A DNA stretch of 64,000 nucleotides from Rhodospirillaceae bacterium (GTDB lineage Bacteria > Pseudomonadota > Alphaproteobacteria > Dongiales > Dongiaceae): positions 434,001 to 498,000 of the forward strand of contig JADJQM010000003.1 of NCBI GenBank assembly GCA_016712715.1, in the 5' to 3' direction. A program made the translations under genes and the position numbers. This document shows, in pieces, positions 1-8,513 of the stretch. The notes beneath the pieces are model-generated. The model saw only the letters and a list, made by a program, of their open reading frames with translations, made no database searches and was not told the origin of the DNA. Within the stretch, counting starts at the first letter, position 1, and every line of letters starts with the position of its first letter.

Positions 1-10
1 GTTTGATCAT
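1..10 (-). CDS. ccoO: probable start of ccoO (cbb3 oxidase subunit II), truncated by window edge
   Basis: Only an ATG and two further codons are inside the window. The call rests on a good ribosome binding site (AGGAAAGGG on the minus strand, about 6 bases before the ATG) directly after the ccoN stop, and on the near-universal ccoN-ccoO gene order. No protein-level evidence is visible. Confidence 0.4.
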
Positions 11-28
11 GACAAGCCCTTTCCTGTC

Positions 29-1483
29 CTAGGCTTGCGCGACGGCAACGGTGCTGCCGATGCTGCGTTCTTGCCGCACATCGCCACGCATCGTCCGGAT
101 GAGGTTGTAGGTCATGATGATAGCCCCAATCAGGAAGAGGACACCGCCGAAACCACGCACCACATAGTAGGGATGCATCGCGGCAACCGTTTCGACGAAG
201 GAATATTGCAGGAAGCCAAGGCTGTCATAGGCACGCCACATCAGGCCCTGCATGATGCCCGAGATCCACATAGACACGATGTAGAGCACGATACCGAACG
301 TGGCGATCCAGAAATGCCACTCGACCAGGCGCAGGCTGTAGAGACGCTCGCGCTTCCACAACACCGGGACCAGGTAGTACATGGCGCCGAAGCTCACGAA
401 TGCCACCCAGCCCAAGGCACCGGAATGAACATGGCCCACCGTCCAATCAGTGTAGTGGCTCAGGCTGTTCACCGCCTTGATCGACATGACCGGACCCTCG
501 AAGGTCGACATGCCGTAGAAGCCGACCGACGTCACCAGGAAGCGCAGAATCGGATCCGTGCGCAGCTTGTCCCAGGCGCCCGAGAGCGTCATCAGGCCGT
601 TGATCATGCCACCCCAGCTCGGCATCCACAGCATGACCGAGAACACCATGCCGAGAGACTGTGTCCAATCCGGGAGGGCTGTATAGTGGAGATGATGCGG
701 TCCGGCCCAGATATAGAGGAAGATCAGCGACCAGAAATGCACGATCGACAAGCGATAGGAATAGACCGGGCGGTTGGCCTGCTTGGGCACGAAATAATAC
801 ATGATGCCGAGGAAGCCCGCGGTGAGGAAGAAACCGACCGCGTTGTGCCCATACCACCATTGCAGCATCGCATCCTGCACACCGGCAAACAGCGAGTAGC
901 TCTTGGTGCCGAGGAACGAGACCGGCATGGAGAGATTGCGGCCAATATGCAGCATCGCCACGGTGACGATGAAGGCGAGATAGAACCAGTTGGCGACATA
1001 GATATGCGGCTCTTTCCGCTTCATCAACGTGCCGAGGAAGATCAGCAGATAGACGACCCAGACCAGGGTCAGCCACAGATCGGTGTACCATTCCGGTTCC
1101 GAGTATTCAGTGCCGCCGGTAATGCCGAGCACATAGCCGCTCGCCGCCAGAACGATAAACAGCTGGTAACCCCAGAACAGGAATTCCGCGAGGAGCGGTC
1201 CGCCGAACAGTGCCGTGCGGCAGGTTCGCTGCACGACAAAGAGGCTGGTACCTAGCAACACGTTGCCGCCAAAGGCGAAGATGACGGCCGAGGTATGCAG
1301 TGGCCGCAACCGCCCGAACGAGGTCCACTCCAGGCCCAGGTTGAGCACCGGAAAGGCCAGCTGGAAGGCGATGACCACGCCCACCAGAAAGCCCACCAGC
1401 CCCCAGAACATGGAGGCCAGGGTGAACATGCGGACAATCTGTTCGTTATAGGATGGCATGACGCCTGCCCGAGATTGTGTCAT
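29..1483 (-). CDS. ccoN: cytochrome cbb3 oxidase catalytic subunit I (CcoN)
   Basis: A 484-residue polytopic membrane protein, the usual CcoN length. It reduces O2 at a heme b3-CuB centre in the inner membrane and pumps protons under low oxygen. The metal ligands are in place: His63 and His353 (low-spin heme b), His213, His263 and His264 (CuB), His351 (heme b3) and Tyr257 at the cross-linked tyrosine position. The start has an AAAGGA ribosome binding site on the minus strand. It follows a small membrane gene and a DUF2189 gene in the same direction and is followed by a probable ccoO, so it appears to be in an operon served by the FNR/FixK box at 2649-2662. The family is clear from the PHHLHY and GHVHSG motifs. 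Confidence 0.97.
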   Translation of the reverse strand: MTQSRAGVMPSYNEQIVRMFTLASMFWGLVGFLVGVVIAFQLAFPVLNLGLEWTSFGRLRPLHTSAVIFAFGGNVLLGTSLFVVQRTCRTALFGGPLLAEFLFWGYQLFIVLAASGYVLGITGGTEYSEPEWYTDLWLTLVWVVYLLIFLGTLMKRKEPHIYVANWFYLAFIVTVAMLHIGRNLSMPVSFLGTKSYSLFAGVQDAMLQWWYGHNAVGFFLTAGFLGIMYYFVPKQANRPVYSYRLSIVHFWSLIFLYIWAGPHHLHYTALPDWTQSLGMVFSVMLWMPSWGGMINGLMTLSGAWDKLRTDPILRFLVTSVGFYGMSTFEGPVMSIKAVNSLSHYTDWTVGHVHSGALGWVAFVSFGAMYYLVPVLWKRERLYSLRLVEWHFWIATFGIVLYIVSMWISGIMQGLMWRAYDSLGFLQYSFVETVAAMHPYYVVRGFGGVLFLIGAIIMTYNLIRTMRGDVRQERSIGSTVAVAQA

Positions 1484-1494
1484 CGGAGATTCCT

Positions 1495-1743
1495 TTAGAT
1501 ATCGCTGCTGTTATGCGGCAGCAGAAGAGCAATGACGCGGAACAACATGAGGATGGCAAAGAGCGCGAGGCACGCGCCGAACAGCTGGAACATCCCGTCC
1601 ACGGCCCGTGCCGTGACGAAGACTCCAAGCAGGGCAAATATTCCCAGAAACAGGATCGCGATCGCACCGGCGATACCGCTGGCATGCTCGGCGTCGTCAA
1701 CAGACCCGCTGGCTGTGACGGATGGGGCGGCTCTTTCAGTCAT
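1495..1743 (-). CDS. small membrane protein upstream of ccoN
   Basis: About 82 residues with two predicted membrane helices (an Ile/Leu/Phe-rich stretch around residues 22-44 and another around 50-73). The ATG at 1743 was chosen because a GGAG ribosome binding site precedes it; it overlaps the end of the DUF2189 gene by a few bases, which suggests translational coupling. It lies 11 bases before ccoN. I do not recognise a family. From position it may assist cbb3 oxidase assembly or be an accessory membrane subunit, but that is inference only. Confidence 0.6.
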   Translation of the reverse strand: MTERAAPSVTASGSVDDAEHASGIAGAIAILFLGIFALLGVFVTARAVDGMFQLFGACLALFAILMLFRVIALLLPHNSSDI

Positions 1744-2557
1744 TCTTTGTCTCCACCAGATCGCGGTAAGCGTGCCAGCTGGCATGCCCGATGAGGGGCA
1801 TGGTCACTGCCAGCCCGATGCAGAATGTCGCGATACCCGCGACCGTGAATAGAACGATGAGCGCTGCCCAGCCGATGAGGACGCGCCAATTGACCAAGGT
1901 CGCGCAGACCGAGGTGGTGATGGCGCGCAGGCTGCCGCAATCGCGTTCCATCAACATCGGAAAGGCCACCACGCCGATGGCGAAGGCGACCACGGCGAGA
2001 ACGCCGCCGGTGACGGTGCCGACCAGCAGGAAGGGAATGCCATCGGTCGAAAACAGCACCGCACTCACAAAGTGCTGCCAACTCGCGAGTTCGACGCCAA
2101 AGAAGCCGGCATAGATCAGCATGGCGATCCGCTCCCAGGCGAGGTGCAGAAACATCATGATGAGGCCCATGGTGAACAACTGCCCCGCACGCGGCCGCCA
2201 CGAGAGCGCGATGTCGACGACGTTGAGCGGCAGGCCCTTTTCCAGCCGCCGGCTGATTTCATAGAAGGCAACCCCCAGCAGTGGGGCGATGAAGAAGAAA
2301 CCGGCGGCGAGCGGAAAGGCGTAAGGCCGCAACTCGCTTTGCCAAAAGCCGAAAATGAGAAGCGCGCTGAACAAGGCGATGCCAATACCGAAGGTGAGGC
2401 TGACGGCACCGGCGCGGACGAAGTCCTGCCAGCCGCGCAACAGCCAGCGCCACGGCTGCTCGACAGTCACAAGATTGACCGGCAACTCCAGGTCGATCCC
2501 GATGATCGAGGTATAGCGCACGCCGTCGGGATCGCGCGATGTATCGGATCTGGCCAT
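1736..2557 (-). CDS. DUF2189 family integral membrane protein
   Basis: 273 residues with about six hydrophobic segments after a soluble N-terminal region of some 40 residues. The N-terminal block (DLELPVNLVTVEQPWRWLLRGW) and following helices match the DUF2189 family of predicted membrane proteins, often found near cbb3 oxidase genes in alphaproteobacteria. The start at 2557 has a GAGGGA ribosome binding site; a longer reading frame extends upstream to 2662 but would run through the FNR box. It is the first gene of the operon leading into ccoN. Biochemical function is unknown. Confidence 0.8.
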   Translation of the reverse strand: MARSDTSRDPDGVRYTSIIGIDLELPVNLVTVEQPWRWLLRGWQDFVRAGAVSLTFGIGIALFSALLIFGFWQSELRPYAFPLAAGFFFIAPLLGVAFYEISRRLEKGLPLNVVDIALSWRPRAGQLFTMGLIMMFLHLAWERIAMLIYAGFFGVELASWQHFVSAVLFSTDGIPFLLVGTVTGGVLAVVAFAIGVVAFPMLMERDCGSLRAITTSVCATLVNWRVLIGWAALIVLFTVAGIATFCIGLAVTMPLIGHASWHAYRDLVETKND

Positions 2558-2648
2558 TAGCTTTGTCCCTCGACCGATTCTCCTGGGTGAACCTGGGATG
2601 AACCGGACTCTTTCATAGCGCAAACTACCCGCCTCCCAAAGGCGGTCC

Positions 2649-2662
2649 TTGACATAGATCAA
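2649..2662. promoter_or_regulatory. FNR/FixK-type anaerobox in divergent promoter
   Basis: TTGAC-ATAG-ATCAA fits the TTGAY-N4-ATCAA consensus for FNR/FixK regulators exactly. It lies about 90 bp before the DUF2189-ccoN operon and about 80 bp before the TauE/SafE-like gene on the other strand, so one site may serve both directions. A FixK-type regulator is encoded 3 kb away. Confidence 0.8.
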
Positions 2663-2740
2663 GGCGGTCCTGTCTCAAAAGGTGTTTCCAGGAAAATTAT
2701 TTGCCGGTAGAACAAGCCGATAGCGGCGCAATGGTGGCTT

Positions 2741-3520
2741 ATGCTGGAACTTGCCAAAGGGCTTGGTGAACACTGCCTGGTGGTGGTGCAGGGCCATGGA
2801 TCCATCATTTTCAGCATGCTTCTGGCCGGGCTGGTCGGTAGCTTGACGCATTGCGTCGGCATGTGCGGGCCGTTGGTCGCCGCGCAATCGCTGGAACTTG
2901 CGGCGTCGCGCACTTTATCGCAGGGACAGATCTGGCGGCGCCTCTCCGGCGGCGCTCTCATCCCCTATCAACTGGGCCGCAGCACAACTTATATGCTCTT
3001 GGGCGCTCTCGCAGCTTTACCGATCGGCGCCGGCGGCCAGATTCTCTCCATTTCCTGGCTGCCGCCGGTCCTGCTCTGGACCGCTGCCGCCATGTTCCTG
3101 TGGCAAGGTTTGTTGAAGCTGGAGGCAATTCCGGCCGGATTTGCAGCTGGCACATTGACGGCCGGTGGCGTCTTCGGCGGGGTGCCCGCGGGGGCGACTC
3201 GCCATCTGCGCGACGCGACTCGCGCCCTCCTGCGCCACCCGACCGGGCTGCGTGGCTATCTGCTCGGCATTCTCCTGGGTTTCCTCCCCTGCGGCCTCCT
3301 ATATGGCGCTCTGGTCGCGGCTGCGGCCACCGGTGAGCCGCTGGCCGCAGCCATTGCCATGCTGGCCTTTGCGGTCGGCACCTTTCCACTCTCCTGGGCG
3401 ATCGGCTATGGCAGCCGTTTCGCGGCGGCGCGCTTCCGTGCCAAAAGCCGCGTCCCTCTCGCCCTGCTGATGATCTTCAACGCCGTTCTGCTCTTGGCCA
3501 TCAGCCTGCCGCTCCTTTGA
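2741..3520 (+). CDS. TauE/SafE-like membrane protein of cbb3 loci (COG2836 type)
   Basis: 259 residues, six or so membrane helices. Near the N-terminus (residues 37-44) is HCVGMCGP, a paired Cys motif typical of the COG2836 branch of the sulfite-exporter superfamily. Members next to cbb3 genes are suspected of metal handling, sometimes called CcoH/DsbD-like. A second conserved block (LLGFLPCGLLYGAL) around residues 178-191 also carries a Cys. It is divergent from the ccoN operon across the FNR box. Copper or other metal transport for oxidase maturation is inferred; the transported ligand cannot be read from the sequence. Confidence 0.8.
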   Translation: MLELAKGLGEHCLVVVQGHGSIIFSMLLAGLVGSLTHCVGMCGPLVAAQSLELAASRTLSQGQIWRRLSGGALIPYQLGRSTTYMLLGALAALPIGAGGQILSISWLPPVLLWTAAAMFLWQGLLKLEAIPAGFAAGTLTAGGVFGGVPAGATRHLRDATRALLRHPTGLRGYLLGILLGFLPCGLLYGALVAAAATGEPLAAAIAMLAFAVGTFPLSWAIGYGSRFAAARFRAKSRVPLALLMIFNAVLLLAISLPLL

Positions 3521-3609
3521 CATTCGCCGTTTTTGCCCCATATCAAGACGGTCACGGGAATTGCTGCCTATCTTTAAGCCAAGATTCTGCCCTTCCGGAG
3601 GAGATCCCC

Positions 3610-4293
3610 ATGCTCGCCATCGATATCATGACGCCGGCTGTTATCACGGCCTCGCCCGAGACGTCTGTTGCCGAACTGTGCCGGCTGATGCTTGAATCGC
3701 GCATCAGCGCCTTGCCGATCGTCGATAAGCAGGGGGTACTCGCGGGCCTCATCACCGAGGGGGATTTGTTGCGCCGCTATGAGAGCGGCACCGACAAGAA
3801 GCGCTCGCGCTGGGCCGAAATGTTCGTCAGCGACGCCACCCTCGCCGCTGAATATGTAAAGTCGCACGGCCGCACGGCCAGGGACCTCATGACCCCGGAC
3901 GTCGTCACCGTCGACGAAAGCACACCATTGCGCACCATTGCCGACATGTTTGAGTCGCGCGGTATCAAGCGCGTGCCGGTGCTGCGCGAAAAGCGGTTGG
4001 TGGGCATGGTCAGTCGCGCCAATCTGCTGCAAGCCCTGGTGGCTAGCGCGCAGACGGCGGGTGAAGCCCCGGCCGACGACGCCACCATCCGCGCCAAGCT
4101 GGTGGCTGAGTTTGCCGACAAGCCGTGGCGTCCCAGCAACGTCATCGTGCGTCAGGGGGTCGCCCATCTGTGGGGCGAAGTGACCTCGGAAGAGGAGCGC
4201 GCCGCCATGCGGGTCGCCGCCGAGAACACGCCTGGCGTCAGAAGCGTCAAGGACCACACCGTCTATCCCACCGTCTGGCCACCCTTCGGCTGA
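3610..4293 (+). CDS. CBS-domain pair protein with C-terminal BON domain
   Basis: 227 residues. Two CBS repeats occupy roughly residues 1-60 and 90-150 (each with a DIMTP/DLMTP opening and the GLITEGDLLRR / GMVSRANLLQ endings), followed by a BON domain at about 160-225. CBS pairs bind adenine nucleotides; BON domains are associated with membrane or phospholipid contacts. The ATG at 3610 follows a GGAGGAGAT ribosome binding site, so the earlier in-frame start at 3517 is rejected. It is 17 bases before the beta-CASP hydrolase gene, so the two are probably co-transcribed. The role in the low-oxygen island is unknown. Confidence 0.88.
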   Translation: MLAIDIMTPAVITASPETSVAELCRLMLESRISALPIVDKQGVLAGLITEGDLLRRYESGTDKKRSRWAEMFVSDATLAAEYVKSHGRTARDLMTPDVVTVDESTPLRTIADMFESRGIKRVPVLREKRLVGMVSRANLLQALVASAQTAGEAPADDATIRAKLVAEFADKPWRPSNVIVRQGVAHLWGEVTSEEERAAMRVAAENTPGVRSVKDHTVYPTVWPPFG

Positions 4294-4310
4294 CGGCAGG
4301 TCAGCCGGCG

Positions 4311-5675
4311 ATGACGCGCAAGATCACATTCCTGGGCGGTGTCGGCACCGTCACCGGATCGAAATATCTACTCAGTTCCGCCGGACGACGGGTGCTGGTT
4401 GATTGCGGCCTGTTCCAGGGCCTCAAGCAACTGCGCCTGCGCAACTGGGCGAAGTTCCCGGTGCCGCCTGGTTCGATCAGCGCTGTCGTGCTGACCCATG
4501 CCCATCTCGACCATTCGGGCTATTTGCCAGCACTGGTCCGCGACGGCTTCGCGGGCAAGATCTTTGCCTCCCACGGCACCGAGGAGGTCTGCGGCATCAT
4601 CCTGCCCGATAGCGGCATGCTGCAGGAACGCGACGCCGAATTCGCCAACAAGCATCGCTTCTCGAAGCACAGCCCGGCGCTGCCGCTCTACACGGCCGAC
4701 GACGCGGCCAAGGCGCTTGAGCGGTTCGTTTCTGTACCCTTCGATCAGCGCCAAGAGATTGCGCCAGGCATTGCCATCACCTTGCGCCGCGGCGGGCATA
4801 TTCTCGGCGCCTCCATCGTCGAATGCGATTTCGAAGGAATGAAGCTGGTCTTCTCCGGCGATCTCGGCCAGTTCGGCGATCCCATGATGGTCGACCCGGT
4901 CCTGATCAATGATGCCGACTACCTCCTGGTCGAATCCACCTATGGCGACCGCAGGCACGATCCGCTGGATCCAGAAGAAGCATTGCTGCGTGTCGTCAAG
5001 CGCACGGTCGAACGCGGCGGTACCGTCGTGGTGCCGGCTTTTGCGGTGGGGCGCGCTCAGACCCTGCTTTACCATCTCAGCCGGTTGCGTAAATCGGGGC
5101 GGCTCGGCAGTGTTCCAGTGTTTCTCGACAGCCCGATGGCAACCGACGCCACGGATCTTCTGACCGCGCATCCCGAGGATCATCGCCTCTCGGCCGAGCA
5201 ATGCCGCGCTGCCTTTGCAATCGCCCGCATTGTCCGCAGCCCCGAGGAATCCAAGGCGCTGACTGCCGAGCCGATGCCCAAGATCATCATCTCGGCGAGC
5301 GGCATGGCGACCGGCGGCCGGGTGCTGCATCACATCAAACACTATGTGACCGACCCCAACAGCACCATCCTGTTCGCCGGCTTCCAGGCCGCTGGCACGC
5401 GTGGCGCCGCCATGGTCGCCGGTGCTGAAAGCGTCAAGATCCACGGTAGCCACTTTGCGGTGAAGGCACAGGTCGAGAATTTGTCGATGCTGTCCGCTCA
5501 TGCCGACGTCGATGGCATCATGCGCTGGCTCCACGGCTTCAAGCGGCCACCGAAAATGACCTTCGTGACCCATGGCGAACCGACGGCTTCCGACGCCTTG
5601 CGCCAGCGCATCGAAGAAGAACTCGGATGGACCTGCTCCATACCCGAACATTTGCAGCGCGCCATTCTTGATTGA
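4311..5675 (+). CDS. metallo-beta-lactamase/beta-CASP family hydrolase (predicted RNA-processing exonuclease)
   Basis: 454 residues. The di-metal motif THAHLDHSG is near residues 61-69, the GDLG block and SAHAD motif follow, and the ISASGMATGGRV segment is the beta-CASP signature of COG1236 (YSH1-like) proteins. Family members act on RNA, but bacterial versions in fix/cco neighbourhoods are not well characterised. The ATG at 4311 follows the CBS-BON stop closely; the in-frame start at 4125 would overlap that gene by 170 bases and was rejected. Ends about 210 bases before fixK. Confidence 0.88.
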   Translation: MTRKITFLGGVGTVTGSKYLLSSAGRRVLVDCGLFQGLKQLRLRNWAKFPVPPGSISAVVLTHAHLDHSGYLPALVRDGFAGKIFASHGTEEVCGIILPDSGMLQERDAEFANKHRFSKHSPALPLYTADDAAKALERFVSVPFDQRQEIAPGIAITLRRGGHILGASIVECDFEGMKLVFSGDLGQFGDPMMVDPVLINDADYLLVESTYGDRRHDPLDPEEALLRVVKRTVERGGTVVVPAFAVGRAQTLLYHLSRLRKSGRLGSVPVFLDSPMATDATDLLTAHPEDHRLSAEQCRAAFAIARIVRSPEESKALTAEPMPKIIISASGMATGGRVLHHIKHYVTDPNSTILFAGFQAAGTRGAAMVAGAESVKIHGSHFAVKAQVENLSMLSAHADVDGIMRWLHGFKRPPKMTFVTHGEPTASDALRQRIEEELGWTCSIPEHLQRAILD

Positions 5676-5678
5676 CGG

Positions 5679-5692
5679 CTGATCCAGATCAA
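5679..5692. promoter_or_regulatory. FNR/FixK-like box upstream of fixK
   Basis: CTGAT-CCAG-ATCAA differs from the TTGAT-N4-ATCAA consensus by one base in the left half. It lies about 195 bp before the fixK start, just after the beta-CASP hydrolase stop, so it could give autoregulation. The distance makes it weaker evidence than the box at 2649. Confidence 0.45.
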
Positions 5693-5783
5693 GACGGCAG
5701 CAGGGACGCCGTGCCATCTTGCTTGAGGTATTGGGAGCTCGACCTTGCAACTGCGGCTGTTCGACTGCGACAGCCCGTCGCAA

Positions 5784-5811
5784 TACGTAGATTCCCTTAG
5801 GTAGCATCCCT
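5784..5811. promoter_or_regulatory. tandem 14-bp direct repeat, candidate FixJ site before fixK
   Basis: Two abutting 14-mers, TACGTAGATTCCCT and TAGGTAGCATCCCT, agree at 11 of 14 positions. They end 75 bp before the fixK ATG, a plausible activator position. Tandem direct repeats suit a dimeric response regulator such as the FixJ encoded nearby. The binding protein is inferred. Confidence 0.5.
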
Positions 5812-5886
5812 GACTGTTCGGGCACCCCCTCCTTATCTAGATTTGCCTTGTCCGGCGTTTCCCGGAATTACTGCAAGGGGGACATT

Positions 5887-6723
5887 ATGCCTACAGCCAT
5901 TCAATTCGTGTCGTCTCACGAACCAGCGCATCCTGGCTTAGGTATACCTTACGGTGTGCCGCTCGGTGTGTTTCCGATGACTGCCCCGGCACCTCAGGCC
6001 CTCCCTTCGGCGCTGACCCGCGGCCTCTCGTCGCAGGACATGCTCCGCGTCAATGCGGCGCGCCCCACCTTCTGCACACTCGAAGCCGGTGAATCGCTCT
6101 ATTATCAGGGTGATGATTGCCGGAACATTTATCTGCTGCTCGACGGCTGGGCCTTCCGCCACCAGATTCTCGAGGACGGCCGCCGCCAGATTCTGGACTT
6201 CGCCCTGCCCGGCGTTGTTTTCGGCCTGCCCGGCACCGGAACCATGTCACACAGTCTTGAAACGCTCACCCCCTGCACCTTCAGCGTCTTCACCCGCGAA
6301 CGCCTGTTTGACCTGATGCGCGACGTCCCGGCCCTTGGCTTCCGTTTGCTGGAAATCATGGCCGATGCAGAATCGCGGGCTTTCGAGCACCTCACCAGCG
6401 TCGGCCGCCGCACCGCCAAGGAGCGCGTCGCCCATCTTCTGCTCGAACTCGTCCTTCGCGCCCATAGCGAGACGCCGGCACCGCGTGACGGCACCATGAC
6501 ACTGCCGCTGATGCTGCCGCATATTGCCGACGGCCTCGGCCTCACCAGCGAGACTGTCTGCCGCGCGCTCTCCGCCATGCGCAAGGAACGCGTCGTCAAT
6601 CTGCGCGGCCAGAAGCTCGACGTCATCGATCTGAAGCGTCTCGCCGCAGCCGCCGGTGTCGACTTGTCGCAGGTCCGCATGCGGCCAGGCGCCCGGACGC
6701 AGGACCTGAAAATGGTGTCCTGA
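5887..6723 (+). CDS. fixK: Crp/Fnr-family transcriptional regulator, FixK-type
   Basis: 278 residues: a cyclic-nucleotide-binding-like beta-roll at about residues 45-165 and a winged helix-turn-helix at about 200-255. The recognition helix reads SETVCRALSAM, matching the E-x-V-S-R pattern of FNR/FixK proteins except that Ser is replaced by Cys. The N-terminal Cys cluster of oxygen-sensing FNR is absent (only Cys63 and Cys78), so it is FixK-like rather than an Fe-S FNR. The ATG at 5887 has an AAGGGGGA ribosome binding site. It is convergent with fixJ, 18 bases away. Probably activated by FixLJ and in turn activating cco and neighbours through TTGAY-N4-ATCAA boxes. Confidence 0.88.
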   Translation: MPTAIQFVSSHEPAHPGLGIPYGVPLGVFPMTAPAPQALPSALTRGLSSQDMLRVNAARPTFCTLEAGESLYYQGDDCRNIYLLLDGWAFRHQILEDGRRQILDFALPGVVFGLPGTGTMSHSLETLTPCTFSVFTRERLFDLMRDVPALGFRLLEIMADAESRAFEHLTSVGRRTAKERVAHLLLELVLRAHSETPAPRDGTMTLPLMLPHIADGLGLTSETVCRALSAMRKERVVNLRGQKLDVIDLKRLAAAAGVDLSQVRMRPGARTQDLKMVS

Positions 6724-6741
6724 GACAAACGAGGATCGCGG

Positions 6742-7353
6742 TCAGGACAAGCGCAGCGTTCCCAGTTCCATCGCCATCCTCACCAGTTCCGGCAGGCTTT
6801 TCGCCTTCATCTTCTCCATCACCCGGGCGCGGTGGATCTCCACGGTCCGGATGCTGATGTCAAGCGTGTGGGCGATGATCTTGTTGGCATCGCCCGCTAT
6901 CAGAAGATCAAAGACTTCACGCTCGCGAGCGGTCAGGCTTTCCAGCCTCGCCAGCAACTCGGCGCTGACCGGCCGCAGCTTCAAGCGGCCTTGGTGCTTT
7001 CTGATGGCCCCTTCAATGCTGCCGAGGATAGCTTCGTCGGCGAACGGCTTCTCGACAAAATCGGCGACCCCGGCCTTCATCGCTGCCACCGCTAGAGGCA
7101 CTTCGCCATGTCCGGTCATGATCACCACCGGAACATCGACGCCTGCCTTCTCCAGGGCGGCGAATAGCTGCATGCCGTCCATGCCGGGCATACGCACATC
7201 GGTCACGATGCAATCCGGCACCTGGACCGAGCAACGATCCAGCACCGGCTGGGCGCCCGGAAAGGCCTCGACCGTTAGACCGGCCGATTCCAGCAGGATG
7301 GCCAACGAATCCCGCACGGCGTCATCATCGTCGACAACATAGACCAGCGTCAT
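6742..7353 (-). CDS. fixJ: two-component response regulator FixJ
   Basis: 203 residues. The receiver domain (1-120) has the acidic pocket VVDDDD, phospho-acceptor Asp52 in TDVRMPGMDG, Thr80 and Lys102. A LuxR-type helix-turn-helix follows at about 135-200 (LTAREREVFDLL). Its start overlaps the fixL stop by four bases (ATGA), so the pair is co-translated. Phosphorylated FixJ activates fixK in rhizobia and relatives; the tandem repeat at 5784-5811 is a candidate target here. Confidence 0.94.
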   Translation of the reverse strand: MTLVYVVDDDDAVRDSLAILLESAGLTVEAFPGAQPVLDRCSVQVPDCIVTDVRMPGMDGMQLFAALEKAGVDVPVVIMTGHGEVPLAVAAMKAGVADFVEKPFADEAILGSIEGAIRKHQGRLKLRPVSAELLARLESLTAREREVFDLLIAGDANKIIAHTLDISIRTVEIHRARVMEKMKAKSLPELVRMAMELGTLRLS

Positions 7354-8513
7354 GCGGCCTTCCCATCCATCTCACCGGTGATCGGCAGGGCAATGTAGAA
7401 GCTAGCCCCTCTCTTTGCATTCGGTGTGGCCCATAGCCTGCCGCCATGTGAATCAATAATCGTCTTGCAGATCGACAGCCCCAGCCCCATCCCGCGTTCC
7501 TTTGTGGTGACAAAGGGCTGGAACAACTGCGCCATCACCTTGGGCGCGAGGCCGGGGCCGCTGTCGCTGATCGAGATCTGCGCCATATCCTTGCCTACCA
7601 GCCCCGTCGTCACCACCACATCGCGCGGCAAGGGGTGCTCGGTCATCGCCTCGACGCTGTTGCGGATGATGTTGAAGACCACTTGCTGGATCTGCACCTT
7701 GTCGATCAGTACCGACATGGGTTCGGTGCCGAGCACCCAGCGCACATTGATGCTGCTCTCCTTGGCACCGACCAAGGCAAGTGCGGTCGCTTCCTCGACC
7801 ACATTGTTCAGTTCCTCGATCTGCCGCTCCGCTTCGCCGCGCTGGATGAAGCCGCGCAGATGGCGGATGATCTCGCCTGCGCGCGCAGCCTGGACAACCG
7901 CCTTGTCCATCACTTCCATGATCCTCGGTGAAACCGCCACCGCTTCCGCCTGCAGCAGCCTTCTTGAAGCCTGGACATAGTTGACGATGGCGGCCAGCGG
8001 CTGGTTGAGCTCATGGGCCAGGGTCGAAGCCATCTGCCCCACATCGCTGAGGCGCGAGACATGCAGCAGCTCAAGTTGCAGTTCATGGAGCCGATTCTCG
8101 GTCAATTGCCGCTCGGAGAGATCGCGGATGAAGCCGGTGAAATGCCGCTTGCCCCCGATCATCGCCTCGCCCACCGATAGCTCGATCGGAAAAGCGCTAC
8201 CATCCTTGCGCTGGCCGACGACGATCCGCCCAATGCCGATGATGCGTCGCTCACCAGTCTCAAGATAGTGCTGGATATAGCCGTCATGGCGCTCATGATA
8301 GGGTGATGGCATGAGAATGCTGACATTCTTGCCGATGGCCTCGGCGGAGGAGTAGCCGAACAGACGCTCGGCGGCTGGGCTAAAGGATTCGATCAATCCG
8401 CGTTCGTCTATGACAAGAATGGCGTCGGGCGCCGTCTCCAGAATTGAGCGCAGGCGCGCTTCGCGCTCACGCAGCATCTCGTTGGTCACCGTCGCATCAT
8501 GTTCGCTCGACAT
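7350..8513 (-). CDS. fixL: oxygen-sensing PAS-heme histidine kinase FixL
   Basis: 387 residues, no membrane segment. The PAS domain (about 20-130) carries the FixL heme-binding block: RHDGY with proximal His76, and IIGIGRIVVG with distal Arg96. Oxygen binding to the heme inhibits the kinase in known FixL proteins. The phospho-acceptor is His167 in LAHELNQPL, and the ATPase motifs N (IRNSVEA), G1 (DSGPGL) and G2 (GMGLGLSI) are intact. The ATG at 8513 follows a GGGGGCAGGG ribosome binding site; a longer frame to 8633 would overlap the divergent ATPase promoter. Overlaps fixJ by four bases. Cytoplasmic like the Bradyrhizobium protein. Confidence 0.95.
   Translation of the reverse strand: MSSEHDATVTNEMLREREARLRSILETAPDAILVIDERGLIESFSPAAERLFGYSSAEAIGKNVSILMPSPYHERHDGYIQHYLETGERRIIGIGRIVVGQRKDGSAFPIELSVGEAMIGGKRHFTGFIRDLSERQLTENRLHELQLELLHVSRLSDVGQMASTLAHELNQPLAAIVNYVQASRRLLQAEAVAVSPRIMEVMDKAVVQAARAGEIIRHLRGFIQRGEAERQIEELNNVVEEATALALVGAKESSINVRWVLGTEPMSVLIDKVQIQQVVFNIIRNSVEAMTEHPLPRDVVVTTGLVGKDMAQISISDSGPGLAPKVMAQLFQPFVTTKERGMGLGLSICKTIIDSHGGRLWATPNAKRGASFYIALPITGEMDGKAA

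Noticed and set aside
35..1255. 406-codon plus-strand open frame
   Set aside because: Antisense of ccoN, His/Arg-rich, no ribosome binding site.
4368..5825. 485-codon minus-strand open frame
   Set aside because: Antisense of the beta-CASP hydrolase, no domain.
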